Shown here piece after piece: positions 47,001 to 58,807 of a DNA stretch of 64,000 nt (positions are counted from its first letter, which is position 1; each line of letters opens with the position of its first letter). Source of the DNA: Daphnia pulex. Taxonomy: Eukaryota; Arthropoda; Branchiopoda; Diplostraca; Daphniidae. A program made the position numbers and the translations under genes. Where the stretch lies: contig NC_060023.1 of NCBI RefSeq assembly GCF_021134715.1, positions 5,146,001 to 5,210,000 on the forward strand, in the 5' to 3' direction. The notes below the pieces were generated by a model. The model had not been told where the DNA came from. It did not search any database and worked only from the letters and a program-made list of their open reading frames with translations.

Positions 47001-47465
47001 ATTGATTTATCGCTCGCTATATGCTCAATAAAATTTTTTTGTCTACAGGTCATCTGTGTTAAGCAGTTATTGATTCCTCAAGTACATCCCGTGTTTAATT
47101 GCTCATTTCATTGCTCATTTAAGAATTTTATGACGTTTCAGTTTAAGCAATAGGACAATACATTTGAGAATCCCGGAGTAAAACATCTCTTTGTCTTTTC
47201 TGTTATCATTATACTCTTTAAACATCGCCATAAGCGTCATAAATATGCATGTAGCCGGTATTCCCTTACAGATTAATTGCTGATTTTGATGGGATCTTCG
47301 AACGCATTTTTAATGAACATTTATATAGTTACTTTATTGTAAAATAGTGTAAACAAGTGCAGAATGCACGTGTCTCTTTTACATTTTCAAAATTGATTTC
47401 AAACAGTAAATCCATTCGAAAAATGCATTTTTTCTACAAAATTCATAGGAAAAATTCTGCTCGGG
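44071..47465. mobile_element. TIR element carrying a DUF4806-like gene (3.4 kb)
   Basis: Ends CCCGAGCAGAATCTTTC and, in reverse complement, CCCGAGCAGAATTTTTC. It splits a copy of the GGGGAGAC element: the left flank ends CTATCAA and the right flank starts AAATAGC, while copy B reads ATATCAAATAGC, so the duplicated target is about 2 bp (AA). A multi-exon coding region occupies 46200-46889. The left 2 kb contains no recognised transposase. Confidence 0.68.
46200..46889 (+). pseudogene. DUF4806-like protein gene in a TIR element, three exons with one stop
   Basis: Three exons join in phase: 46200-46408 (acceptor TTTACAG, donor GTAAGA), 46484-46658 (acceptor AATATAG, donor GTTAGT) and 46717-46889. 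The frame reads a Ser-rich lead, then LPLQHYNQIEDLDSALAN, a helix-like segment with SSRDQISKMLMSKLFTNSL, a TGA at 46574-46576, then a Trp-containing segment and FGHLTNLIAVMG. The basic C-terminus ends RGRRAQSRS. The pattern (LP, DLD/ELE, KLFTN-L, Trp, GF-L-NLI) resembles DUF4806 proteins, often found in invertebrate repeats. This is pattern recognition, not an alignment. Confidence 0.5.
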
Positions 47466-47667
47466 AAATAGCTATCTGGGTTTTATAGAAGTATAAAAAA
47501 ATTGAAAACTAAACATAAATTTTTTTTTCCGATTCCCATTTTTTGGTTTTTCCCATAAAACTCGCAAAATTAATCAGAAATTCAGGAAGAAAAAGAAAGA
47601 GGATAAATAAAACCTCATTTAAAATACGCTGTATTTATTTCAGAGTTTTAAACAAATCGTACCTATC
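47466..47667. mobile_element. GGGGAGAC-family element, copy C, right fragment
   Basis: Continues copy C after the inserted element, matching copy B from about 34890 to 35100 (ATAGAAGTATAAAAAAATTG onward). It stops at ACCTATC, where an inverted Gypsy LTR begins; the terminal CCCC-TA end is lost. Confidence 0.78.
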
Positions 47668-47824
47668 TGTAATATTCTCACATGTGTATTCGTGACTACA
47701 GTGAATAGAACTGAACTGATGTTTACTACAAGGGGCAGCGCGTTATATAGCAGCGCGTGGTATATCGGATTACTACGGGATACATGATATATCTATTGGG
47801 GGCATATGCTATAGCTACGCTACA
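47668..47824 (-). repeat. Gypsy LTR, inverted copy without internal sequence
   Basis: Reverse complement of the LTR at 39863-40020 with small differences (157 against 158 bp; TGTAATATTC to CGCTACA). The flanks (CTATC, TTCAC) show no duplication and the right flank does not continue the interrupted element, so this is more likely the product of a rearrangement than a simple solo LTR. Confidence 0.82.
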
Positions 47825-49942
47825 TTCACTTTCCTTTTTTTGAATGAAACATATTAACTACAAAACATCTAAAACATTTGCCATAATGTAAATCTACCAG
47901 TTTTACCTTGGAAAAATGATTATTTCGTAATTAATGACCATTTTCATTTTCCACGATTCCAATTGGTTGAAAAAAAATCCCAATAAAGCCTTTCAGGTCG
48001 ACCGATGGAGGAGGAGCCTATGCTGCTATAAAGACCTCTAAACCTTCGGTTATTTAGTGAACTAAATCCCTCAGGGATTAATTTTTTAAAATTAAATTAA
48101 TTTCTAGATAGCTAGTTTAGTCACAGTATCATTTGTCCAATGCTGGATCCGTCCATCATAATAGTCTGGGAGCTGGGTGACCAAAAAATGTTTTTTCTTT
48201 AGCAAAAGGTTTGAAGCTAAAATATGGTTACGCGGATGACCGAATGACGCCTACAAGGTGGACGATTGCGGTAACGGCCAAGGCCGGCGGATGGTCAACA
48301 TAACCACGGAGAAGGGGAGAAAAGCATAATGTCTGTTAGTCAAGGGTTTACCGTGACGTTCGATATGCGCTCACGAAAGAGGAGCAGAAAAAAAGCTGGG
48401 AATATATAGGGAAGAAATTATAACTGCCAATAACACAAACCAAATAATCAAAAAGTGATCGGTTCAACCAAATTAATGCATAATCTTATTTAAAAAACCG
48501 AAAAATGCATTTTCTGTTCACATTTACTTAGTTAAAAACTCACAGATCCTCCCCAAATCTCTCTATTTAAAATTAGGCGCTTAGGATGCAGCGTTGCCAT
48601 TTTCACAATTTACTGAAATTTCCTAAAATTTCTTACACACCGACGTCTGATGGCCCCAAGGCCCCAGATTATGACGTCTGTCTGTCGGAAATTAAATAAA
48701 GTTGATATCCCTCTATTTTTTAAGATATAGTTCAGATTTTCTAAACAAATTGTATTTTTTTACGGTTCCCGCCGACTTCGGGATCGCGTCACGCTTGAAC
48801 GCCCCGGCCGCCAGTCGACAAACTTTGCTTTTCGTGTGCGTCATACCCCCCCCCCCCCCCCCTAACCATATTTTAGCTTCAAACCTTTTGCTAAAGAAAA
48901 AACATTTTTTGGTCACCCAGCTCCCAGACTATAACCCCGCTCCTGCCCCGCTCTCCCCTACAAACAATAACTTCTGTAAGAAACTACATAAAAGAGTTTG
49001 AAGTAGCATTGAAACTAGAATGTCCGTTGTGCTTTAGTGATAAATATGTGCCTAAGACAGATAACTTATCACGCTTGACGATAGTGGCGTATCAAGAACA
49101 ATACAAGATACCGAGTGCATATAAAAATCAACAAGAATCATTTTCAAATGAAATCAGTGTCAGTGGCATCAGCTCTGAAAACATTATCTTGATTTGTCTT
49201 CCAGTCAGTAGTCTTAATGAATTTACAATTTTTATGTGTATACAGATTTTGATTTGAATTATGTGCACTCTGAAAGACAGCGTATCGTTCACGGGAGAGA
49301 AGCACTCCAGAATTTGGATGGCATTTCCAAACGAGTCAAATTTGTCCTAACCATTTTTCGCGTGGCAGGGAGTATAGGCTTCACTGAATTTCCGATTTTA
49401 TATCGATCGGTGAATCGAGACGGGAGCCAATAGCGTGGCCCGATTTCGGTCACGTGGGGGTAGTTTTTCTCTCTACTAAGCTCCGCCTTTTCCCATTTCC
49501 TTCCATTGGGACTTTTGAGCTCTACGGGAACCCTTTTAGGAGGCCCTCGGCAGGCTAAAGCCTTAGCCTCAGGGATAACATCATGCCAACTTCTGGGTGC
49601 ACCTGTATTGTACTACTCGCCATCTAGTTTTAAGTACAAGAACTAAAGAGACTATGTAGGACGCCATCTGCGTCTCATCTGAAACACCCCGGCCGACTTC
49701 CCGAGCTGTCAGTTATTATTCAGTTATTAGATTTACAGTGATCATATAATCCAATTCAACAAGTACACCATCCACAGCAATTCCTCTACATATTTCCAAC
49801 TCCTTCGATTTATTATATTATAAGTTGGTATTTGTGATTGTCTAGAGTTAAGTGGGCACAGGTTAGCAGAAATTATTTATTTTGTATTTGCTTGTTAAAG
49901 TTTGTGTTGTGATTTTTGTCTGTTACAGCTTGGCGGCTAAAA
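47825..49942. other. Region upstream of Lgl, with a perfect inverted repeat
   Basis: No coding region. Contains the 69 bp inverted repeat pair listed separately and a C-run (about 48845-48862). The last 500 bp before Lgl should contain its promoter and untranslated leader. An acceptor (CTGTTACAG, ending at 49928) lies 15 bp before the Lgl ATG and implies at least one upstream untranslated exon. Confidence 0.5.
48162..48931. repeat. Fold-back with perfect 69 bp inverted arms
   Basis: The arms 48162-48230 and 48863-48931 are exact reverse complements (outer end TAGTCTGGGAGCTGGGTGAC). They are separated by about 630 bp of non-coding DNA. The outer flanks resemble a continuous sequence at 37311-37350, suggesting insertion into a repeat with a short TA or ATA duplication. 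Perfect arms suggest recent origin. Confidence 0.75.
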
Positions 49943-52900
49943 ATGTTCAAGTTCTTCTGGGGGAAAGGTGCACATCAGTCTGCTGAAAGATTGAAAATAC
50001 AGAAAGAGCTTTTTCAGTTCCAAAAAGTATTTACTATCATGATTATGAATATTAATTGCCATTGCATCATCCAATATTTGATAACAGACAGCACAACATG
50101 GTTTTCCGAGTAAACCCACTTCATTGGCATGGGATCCTGTGTTACGGCTTCTATGTTTGGGGACGCGAACAGGTGCCTTAAAAATGTAAGTTTCATTTTT
50201 CATTCACAATTGTTCACACATATTTTTTTATTATTGTATTTATTAAATGCTTTTTTTTCAATTTTTTTTGTACCACACCCCTACTTGAACTTTCAGTTTT
50301 GGAGCTCCTGGAGTGGAGTTTTATGGACAGCTACCAAAAGATAAAATTATCTGCAGCTTACATTTTGTCCCTGGGCATGTATGTTTACGCATAAAAACTA
50401 TTGCTATTATTCATCTCTGATTTATTTATTTTTTTAACAGGGGCGTGTCATTGTAGTGTGTGAAGACAATTCCCTACAACTTTGGGATATATCTACAGAC
50501 GGTAGCCCTGCTTTAAAATGTGTTCATTCACAATCTTTGGAGGGAAAGTAAGATTTATTTTTTAATGTAGGCCTACTTATAAAGGTTTTATAATTCATAA
50601 TTTATCATTTATATTTTGCAGGTTAAAAAAGATATCAGCGTGTTGTATTGAATCAAGTGGAGAACATTTGTTAATAGGTACAGAGAATGGAAATATCTAC
50701 ATCATGGATTTGCTGAAGCTTGAAATGACTGATTCTGTTATTTATCTTGACGTTGTAATGCAGAAGTAAGTACTTACATATTATTTTTGCATTTCACCAT
50801 CTGCCTTGTACGAATTGTACAAAAAGATTTTTGGTTTCGTATTTTAACAGTGTTACAGAAGATTTCAAAGTGAACCCAGGAGCTGTTGAGTGTGTTAGTG
50901 AACAGCCAAACAGTGCAGATCACATTCTTATTGGTTATACACGTGGATTGCTTGTGCTATGGAATTGTAAAACACTGTCTGCTGTTCAAGTATGTATTTT
51001 ATCAGTTTTATCTAAAATGCCATCATTTTATTTGAAAAATTATTTACATTTGCAGACTTTTGTTGCTTCTCAACAATTGGAAAGTGTGAGTTGGCACCCC
51101 AATGGGAAGAAGTTTGTTTCTGCTCATAATGATGGGTCTTACATGGTATGGACTCTTGGACAAGAAGAAACAGATATGTTTGTAAAGAAAGAGCCAAATA
51201 CTATATCACACTATGGTCCTGATCCATGCAAAGCCATCACAAAAATTCTTTGGAGTAACACTGATGTGTAAGTTCAATAGTTATTGAGACTTGTTGAGTA
51301 GTTGTTGAATAAGTTATCAACTGCCGTACTTGGATACAATTTATTTGTGGTAGTTTACTCAGCAGTAGTTTTTAATTCATTTTATCACATATCTTCACAA
51401 TATTTCTTGACAGCAAAATTTAAATGCAGTACTACCAACTTTTTGTCAATAAATTCAAACTTTATTTTTTTCAGGGAGGAGTGCGGAATCTTTGTGTTTG
51501 GTGGTGGAATGCCGAGACTTGCCTATGGCGACCGCTATACTCTTTCTGTCGTAAAAGGGGAAAATACTCACGCTACTTACGATTTCACTTCGAAAGTGAT
51601 AGATTTCTGTTTAATCAGTGATGTTACTACCGGCCAGGCAGAAGCTCTTGTAGTGCTAGCTGAAGAAGAGTTAATTGTGATCGATTTGATTAGCACGGGC
51701 TGGCCTACATTTTCCCTGCCTTATTTAGCTTCACTTCACTGCAGTGCTGTTACAGCTCAAACTGTAGTTACAGTAACATCTGAATTGTATGATAAAATCA
51801 AAGCAAATCCACAAGGAATGACACCATCATCGAAAGTGAGTACCCGCCCATGGCCTATTAACGGAGGAATATCCTTCAGCGAACAAGTTGATCAACCTTC
51901 TCATCGTATATTACTTCTCACCGGGCACGAGGTATGTAGAAAATGACAATAGATGTGAACTTTTTAGAAAAAATAAAATAAAACTTAACGGATTTCTTTT
52001 AGGATGGATCTGTTCGGTTTTGGGATGCAAGCACTGCCTCCCTGTTTCAAATATCGAAATTTTCAACGTCTTCATGTTTCTCGAGTGACGATTTAGACTG
52101 CACAGCGGAAAGTGATGAAAGAGAAATTGATGAGGATGAATGGCCGCCGTTTCGTAAGGTAATGTTATTGGACTACGTCTTAAAGTTCTTCCATTTTGTA
52201 TTTTTAAGTTAAGTCATGTTGTTCCAATGGAGTTTATTATTTTTTATACATTTTGCTTTGCCCAAGACTGGATTATATCCTTTTCCATTTTTATCTGTTT
52301 TTCTTGTATAGAGTCCTTCATTATGATAGACATTTTTTAGTATTTAGTTGGTGGTGCCAAGTGATAGTATTTAACAGAAGTGTCAATTATTCCTTACCTT
52401 CTTATTTTTTAATTGAAATTTTATATTATGCGAGTTCAGATTGGAGTATTCGATCCTTACTCAGATGACCCACGTTTGGCTGTTAAGAAATTGTGCCTGT
52501 GCCCTGTCACTGGATTGTTAACAGTTGCTGGGACGGCTGGTCAAGTTGTCGTTGCCGAATTATTCGAAATGCAATCGGAAAAAGAAGTCCCGGTACTTAT
52601 ATTTTGCAAAACTTTACTTTAAATTCAATATTCTATATATTTTTTTCTTCTTGACGTAGATTGTACTCGTTAACATAGTTTCAGATCGGGATAATTTTGT
52701 GTGGAAAGGCCACGATAAGTTAGTAGTAAGGAAAGGTTTACTGTCCTTTAAACCAGGCTTCCAGCCAACTTCTGTCCTACAGCTTCATCCTCCCGCTGCA
52801 GCCACGGCATTAGCGTTAAATGCAGAGTGGTCAGTATTGGCTGTAGGAACAGCTCATGGACTAACACTTTATGATATAGTAAGTATTGAATGAAATGGTC

Positions 52901-55103
52901 ATCGTTCGCAATCCATTTTAATCTTTACAAAAAAATTTAGACCGTTAAAAAGGAGGTAGTTGCAAAATGCACCCTTAATCCGAATGATGTGTCAGGAACT
53001 GGAGAGCAGCCAATGTCACGACGAAAATCTTTTAAAAAATCCCTCAGAGAATCCTTCAGGCGGCTGCGTAAAGGGCGTAGCCAGCGTCCTTCCGCTGGCC
53101 CTAAATGTGCACCAACTTCACCGATATCAAAGGTCGAAGATAGTAACGCTATAAACAATGCTGGGCCATCTATAGCTGCTGAAGTGCGGCCTGTTGAGAG
53201 GCAGATTGAAGCTAGAAATGTTATGTTAGATGACGGTATGGGCAGCATGGTTCGTTGTTTACTGCTTGTCAAAACTTACGTAATCAGTCAGTCTTCCAAT
53301 GCTACCGCAACTCTTTGGGCCGGAACAAATAGCGGAGCTATATATGTTTTTAGCCTTAACATACAGACGGGTATGTTGACATTTTAATTTTTATATTATT
53401 GCTGTGGCCTTTTTTCTTTATTTGTGTCTAACTATGCACTCATTTCCTTCTGTCTAATATTTATTTGCTTTAAATATTTCAGGAAATAGACGACACGTGG
53501 AGCCCGTGAACGCACAACTTGCAAAAGAGATTCAATTGAAACATCGAGCACCTGTTGTATCGATTAACATAATTGATGCTTCTTATGCAGCTATTGGGGA
53601 ATCGTTTGAAAACTCTGGGATTAAATCGACTTCTGAATCCTGTCCTCCGCATCGCGTAGTGATTTCGTCGGAAGAACAGTTCAAAGTGGGTGATGAGTAT
53701 GCGAGGAATTAATTGCCATATGTAATGAATGGCATTATTTTTGTTGCTTCTAGGTTTTCACACTTCCAAACCTGCGCCCGTATGGAAAGTACAAATTAAC
53801 TGCTTACACTGGTTGCAAAGTTAGGCGCGTTGCGGTTGTTCCCTTTACTGCTCGATCGGATCCGTCCTATAAAGAGAACTGTTTGGTGTGTCTGTCCAAT
53901 CAAGGAGATTTTCACATTTTAAGTCTCCCGGAACTGCGGCGACAAATGAATGCACAGGCTATACGAAAGGAAGATATACAGTAAGATAAAGGTTTTTTCT
54001 TAATTAATGTTTTCTTAAATTTCATCAGCAATTTCGGATCATTTATAGTGCTACCAGTACTGTTGTCCTTACAAATCAAGGAGAAGCATTTTACATGTTG
54101 TCTTCCAGTGAATTACAACGTGTTGCGTTGAGTGCTCGTAATTCCCTCCAGTTAAAATGTAAAGTGAATGGGATGAAAAATACCCAGGCTCCCGTGGAAT
54201 CCTCCTCTCAGGCGGTGATCAAGATTTGTACGTCAAAAGAAGAAAAGCCAGAAGTAGTAATGGAAACTGAATTCTCTGACGTTTCTGTCATTTCAAACAC
54301 GAGTAATCCAAATGAAGACCGAGAAAACGATAAGAATATCTGCAATAATGAAATTAACAATTCAACAATCGTAAGTGTTGAGCCGGAAACCAGCTTTGGA
54401 GATATGACGGTGGACTCTGTCAAAGATCATATAGTGTAGGTTTCCATTTATATTCATAGAAAGAAAAACATTTCTTAACATTTTTTATTTGCATGAAATC
54501 TTTTGACTATTGAAGCCTTAGTTTGGACGAATGTAGAATCACAGAAGTTGCATCGGAAACTCGCATTGAACAAGTAAAAACAGAAATATCCTCTGTTTTA
54601 AGTTTACACGAAACTTCAAAAATCTCTAACGGTAATCAAGAAGTTGTCTCATTTGATTTTATTGAACCTTACATTAACTAGTGCTGACTTTGAACACTAA
54701 CGAATTTAACTCGGATAATATAAACAAAAAAGAATTCTATTAATCAATATTTCATCTATTTTAGTAATCTCAATAGATGAATCATATTCCATTACTCATC
54801 ACGAGACTAAGGTTAATGTGCACTTAGAGTCTGATATGGAGAAGAATCGTGTGGTTTCGCAAGAATGTACTGTGAGTGATTTGCATGGAAATTTGGATGT
54901 GACTGTTACCAAGGTAAACATTTACTATATTCACCACTAGTCTACAACTTAAGTTTTTTTTAGATTCTAACATCAATTTGAAATATTTATTATATTTTGA
55001 AATGTTTTATTGCTGATTGTATTTTAATTATTGGCACATTTTATTACTGTTCTAGGACCCTACTGAATTGTCGACTGAAGAAAATGTGGAAACTTCAAAA
55101 TAA
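49943..55103 (+). CDS. l(2)gl: Lethal giant larvae (Lgl) polarity protein
   Basis: Cortical tumour suppressor and cell-polarity WD40 protein, substrate and antagonist of aPKC. Eighteen coding exons join in frame to about 1,136 residues: 49943-50026, 50088-50185, 50297-50378, 50441-50547, 50622-50765, 50851-50989, 51056-51267, 51475-51931, 52003-52158, 52440-52592, 52660-52878, 52941-53370, 53483-53685, 53754-53980, 54049-54435, 54516-54631, 54765-54913 and 55056-55103. Hallmarks: the N-terminus with HGFPSKPTSLAWDPVLRLL and FGAPGVEFYGQ, LGL domain residues FVFGGGMPRLAYGDR, TFDPYSDDPRLAVKK-like VFDPYSDDPRLAVKK, and the polybasic aPKC site MSRRKSFKKSLRESFRRLRK with Ser at about 647, 651 and 655. 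Then VFTLPNLRPYGKYKLTA follows. The last four exons encode a weakly conserved Ser/Glu-rich tail and are the least certain. The start is the first ATG after an acceptor. Confidence 0.95.
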
Positions 55104-56032
55104 CGATGGTGAATTAGCAGCTTATAAAATTTCAAAGAAATCATTTAATTTGGTAGAAACACCAAATTTTTATGTTGGCTGATAATTGTTAATCAAGCTA
55201 ATTTCATAGCAAAAAGGCAGCTAATTATTGTCAATAACTAATGGTGTCGGTTTTTACTGCATTCCAGTATCACAATTGTCTTATTTTAGTAATATTATGG
55301 TAGAGAAAATAATTTCCTCAAAGCATTCCACATACTGAAATCAATTCGAATATTCCTAAATGAAGCAAAGATTAATGCTACAACTGAGCATTGTAGTCGC
55401 GCTGGGCTATTTCTTTAAAGGGTTTCTCCGTACTGTAAAGGAATTTATTTTCTAATTATTCTATGTACTCAAATTAAACGCTAATAAGGAACTAAAATCT
55501 TCTCCAATTTACAAATTGTGGAATTGTTTGACTGGTGAGTCGACTGCCTTTAATCAGTTTTGCCTTTTCATGAATTTTACGAGTTTTCTCAACCGCCATT
55601 TTTGTATATGAGAATTCGGTATGGAATCTGGTTTACTAATACAATCCTGCTATGGGAAACCTTTTGAGATCGATTCATTTTATTTCTTTGTCCGGTCCAT
55701 GTCAATAATACTTCTGAAATAAAAGACAGTAAAAAGTAAGTAGTAAGTAAGACAGCGAAAGAAAAGGGGCCGAGTAGAGTTAATCCAAGCGCAAATAGGT
55801 AATAGAGTACGCGACCATTTCGTCCGCGCTTCGTTCCCGCGTCGCGCAGCGATTTTTTCAAGAAATCCACCACTCAAGCGCACCGAATTCATGGACTCCC
55901 CCCCCCCCCGTTTTTTCCCATTTGGGCCATTCCGCTATGGGACCTAAAAATCTGAAAAATACAGGCCTATCAAAGATCCGTGTCCAAAGGCTGATCCGTT
56001 AACGGATTTCTTCTAACCCACTTTACTTTAAC
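55104..56032. other. Lgl 3' flank
   Basis: Expected Lgl 3' UTR and intergenic DNA. No further coding exon was found. A poly(C) run is at about 55899-55909. Confidence 0.5.
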
Positions 56033-56278
56033 CAGAGCCATTACTTATGGTTGTGCGACACTGCGACTCATATGGCGGAAGATTCTCTCGGAGATGGCGT
56101 CGTCTTGATGCTCCTCTACGGACATGCCTCCTTCAAACTCTATTCCGCCCCCTCGAATTCCTATCAAGTGGTCCCGCCACTAGCGGCGATAGTCTCCACT
56201 TATTACAGAAAACGGCGAAAGCATCAAAATCTTACGAATTGATTGTAGCAAAGTGCATTTATTTTCAATAGGAAGTAG

Positions 56279-56336
56279 TAGTCGGTAGAGCGACGAGGTA
56301 CAGAGTCAAAAATCGTAGGTTCGATCCTAGCGTAAG
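56279..56336 (+). other. tRNA-like sequence (A box and B box), not a functional tRNA
   Basis: AGTCGGTAGAGCGACGAGG resembles the D-arm/A box of tRNA-Lys-type genes and GTAGGTTCGATCCTAGC a T-arm/B box, at normal spacing. Acceptor and anticodon stems do not pair convincingly. Probably a tRNA-derived fragment or SINE head inside the fold-back element. Confidence 0.45.
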
Positions 56337-57186
56337 CAATTCTTTTTTTTTATGTAATTTTACCTAAATTTAATTAGCTTGCAAAATATTGAGAGGAAAC
56401 CAATTAAGACAGAAAGCCAAATAGTGGAGTCAAGATAATTTTTGACCGGGAACAAATTGCAAATTGCAACATGGAATTTTTTTCATGAGCTTTATTTTTA
56501 CTATAATTTTTTATATCTTGTAAAAACCTTTCTCAGAAATAATTATTTTTACTATAAAAAAAATGTAAAACAAAATGTAAAAATTAGAAAATGTATTATA
56601 ATTGTAATAAGAAATACAAATAAATTTTTTTGACAGCTAATAAATGTTCCCCGTCTTTTTATTGATCAGGGTTCCAATTTTGAATGTTCTAGCTTTAACG
56701 ATTTTGTTGTAATTAAATATACTGTGAGGGACTATGCCTCAAATTATAAAAAATCCCCAAAAGGTGTTTACAAGGGACCTTATGGCGGATAGTCCCTCCG
56801 TAAACTCATTATATCTAGTCATGTAGTTGTCCTAAAATTTTGATCTTTTGTACAAAATTAGTTCAGATATCAATTCTCCTAAATTTAAAAGTCATTTTGA
56901 AAAATATTTAATAGCTCTTAAGTTATTCATTGTTAAAGGTCGCAGAAATTTTTTTTTCCGCTCTGGTTCAGTATCCTGCAATAAAATCCGAACGCAGTTC
57001 TTTTTCAAAAGCCCAGTTTAATTTATATTTTTTGTTTTTAACTTTCAAGACTTCATATTACGTGTATAATTAATTGTTTTACAAAGTTCATTTATTAGAA
57101 TTAAGAAAAAAAATGCCGAAATATTTTTTTTAAATAAAGAAAGATACCAACGGGTTCGGATTTATATGCAGGATACTGCATAAAAA

Positions 57187-57256
57187 TGCCGCCGCATACA
57201 AATGGCGTTTTTACGAAACGTGAAACGAAACGAAACGCCACCTGTATGCGGCGGCT
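57187..57256. repeat. GC-rich hairpin
   Basis: GCCGCCGCATACA pairs with TGTATGCGGCGGC and the inner GGCGTTT with AAACGCC; the loop contains GAAAC repeats. It sits at the centre of the fold-back element. Confidence 0.8.
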
Positions 57257-58369
57257 TTTTTATGAACCATAGCGGCAAATAATTTTTTTCTGCGAACTTT
57301 CTCATGAAATAACTAAAGAGCTTTTACATATTTTTAAAAACGACTTTTACAGTTAGAAAAATTGATATCTTAACAAGTTTTATACAAAAGCTCAAAATTT
57401 TAGGACAACTACATGACTAGATATAATGAGTTTACGGAGGGACTATCAGCTATAAGGTCCCTTGTAAACACCTTTTGGTGATTTTATAAAATTTGAGGCA
57501 TAGTCCCTCATAGTATATTTAATTACAAAAAAAAAACGTTAAAGCTAGAACATTCAAAATTGAAACCCTGATCAATAAAAAGACGGGGAACATTTATTAG
57601 CATTAAAAAAAATTATTTCTATTTCTTATCACAATAATAATACATTTTCTAATTTTTACATTTTGTTTGATATTTTTTTATAGTAAAAATAATTATTTCT
57701 GAGAAGGGTTTTTACGAGAAATATAAAATTATAGTAAAAACAAAGCTCATGAAAAAAATTACGTGTTGCAATTTGTTCTCGGTAACCCCCCTTTTTTAGT
57801 AAAGCAATAGTTTCCCAAAACGTATTGTTAGAACTTAGTAATTAAAATGGGCAGTAGACGGTGGTGGGTGACACGTGGTGTTGGTACACACCCACCAGGT
57901 GGCAGTGATACTTGATAGGAATTCAAAACGACGCCAAAAGCTTATGAAAGCCTTTAACGTTGAGTTGCACAACCATAAGTAATGGCTCTGCTTTAACCTA
58001 TTTTAGCTTAATGACGTAGTTTATTTGTGGGATTTGTTAATTCCATATTCGAAACAAAAAGTGAGCAGGCGCTCTTCTGATGGGAAGTTGACCAAAACAG
58101 AAAAATATTTCAATAACTACCTTCATTTTAAGAAATCATTATATTTTAATTATATTTTCAAAATACAGAAATGACATGTTACATTTATTTCATAACATTT
58201 ATCCACCACACTCAATTTATCGCGGAGAGGCTGGGTCACGTTGTTAATAAATTGATTGATGCAGAACAACTGTAGACTTGATACATACATTTTTTTCAGT
58301 GCCAGACCATGCCACCCTCTCTTCAATCTCAAAATCTTGCCATCTCTGTTACCTTTCGCCTCATCGCCA

Positions 58370-58807
58370 CACACCATTAGGATTTTTATCGATAGCTCCC
58401 AAATTGATGGCAAAGTGGGCTGTGGTGTCGCCATTTTTGACGAGTATACCTACGCCACACCTCCAAAGGTCGTCTCCCGGCCTACGCCTCCGTATTTCAA
58501 GCTGAATCCCCCATTATTCACTGCTCCCTATTAATTTTTTACAATTGCATGGACATTAAGTAAATTGAGTTCCTATCAGACTAATTGGCTGCTCTATCTT
58601 TCATGGTGTCAATCAGCAAGGTCCTTTCAATAAACTCGAAAATATAAGACCTACTTGTTGCCCACTTTTAACATATCTGGCCAAAGAAGCTGCAATAAAC
58701 CATCCTTTCACCACGGACCACACGCCCCCTCGCCACTCTTTCACTAAAATTGTAGTAAAGACCCAAATCACTGCAATATGGTACATAAAATGGGCCCTCT
58801 GCAATTA
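58370..58807 (+). pseudogene. Non-LTR retrotransposon RNase H fragment
   Basis: The first part, IRIFIDSSQIDGKVGCGVAI (about 58378-58437), matches the first catalytic motif region of LINE RNase H domains (family pattern: D-x-S/G-S-x...G-G). About 240 bp downstream, YLAKEAAINHPF (58676 on) matches the final ADxLAKEA motif, followed by a Trp-rich stretch ending at a TAA near 58807. The middle is degraded and frames differ. An I- or Jockey-like origin is likely; no RT domain is present. Confidence 0.55.

Larger units (their letters stand above)
56033..57990. mobile_element. Long fold-back DNA element, probably hAT-like (about 1.96 kb)
   Basis: The ends are CAGAGCCATTACTTATGG and its inverse, flanked by CTTTAAC on both sides (7 bp, 8 if CTTTAACC is used). 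Arms of about 500 bp (roughly 56440-56965 and 57280-57795) are inverted, imperfect copies, both containing GAGGGACTATGCCTCAAA- and GACTAGATATAATGAGTTTA-type blocks. The centre holds further inverted pairs: CAGTATCCTGC (about 56971) with GCAGGATACTG (about 57169), and a GC-rich hairpin at about 57187-57256. No transposase ORF is present, so it is non-autonomous. Confidence 0.75.

Noticed and set aside
56279..56336. Functional tRNA gene
   Set aside because: A and B boxes are present, but the acceptor and anticodon stems do not form.
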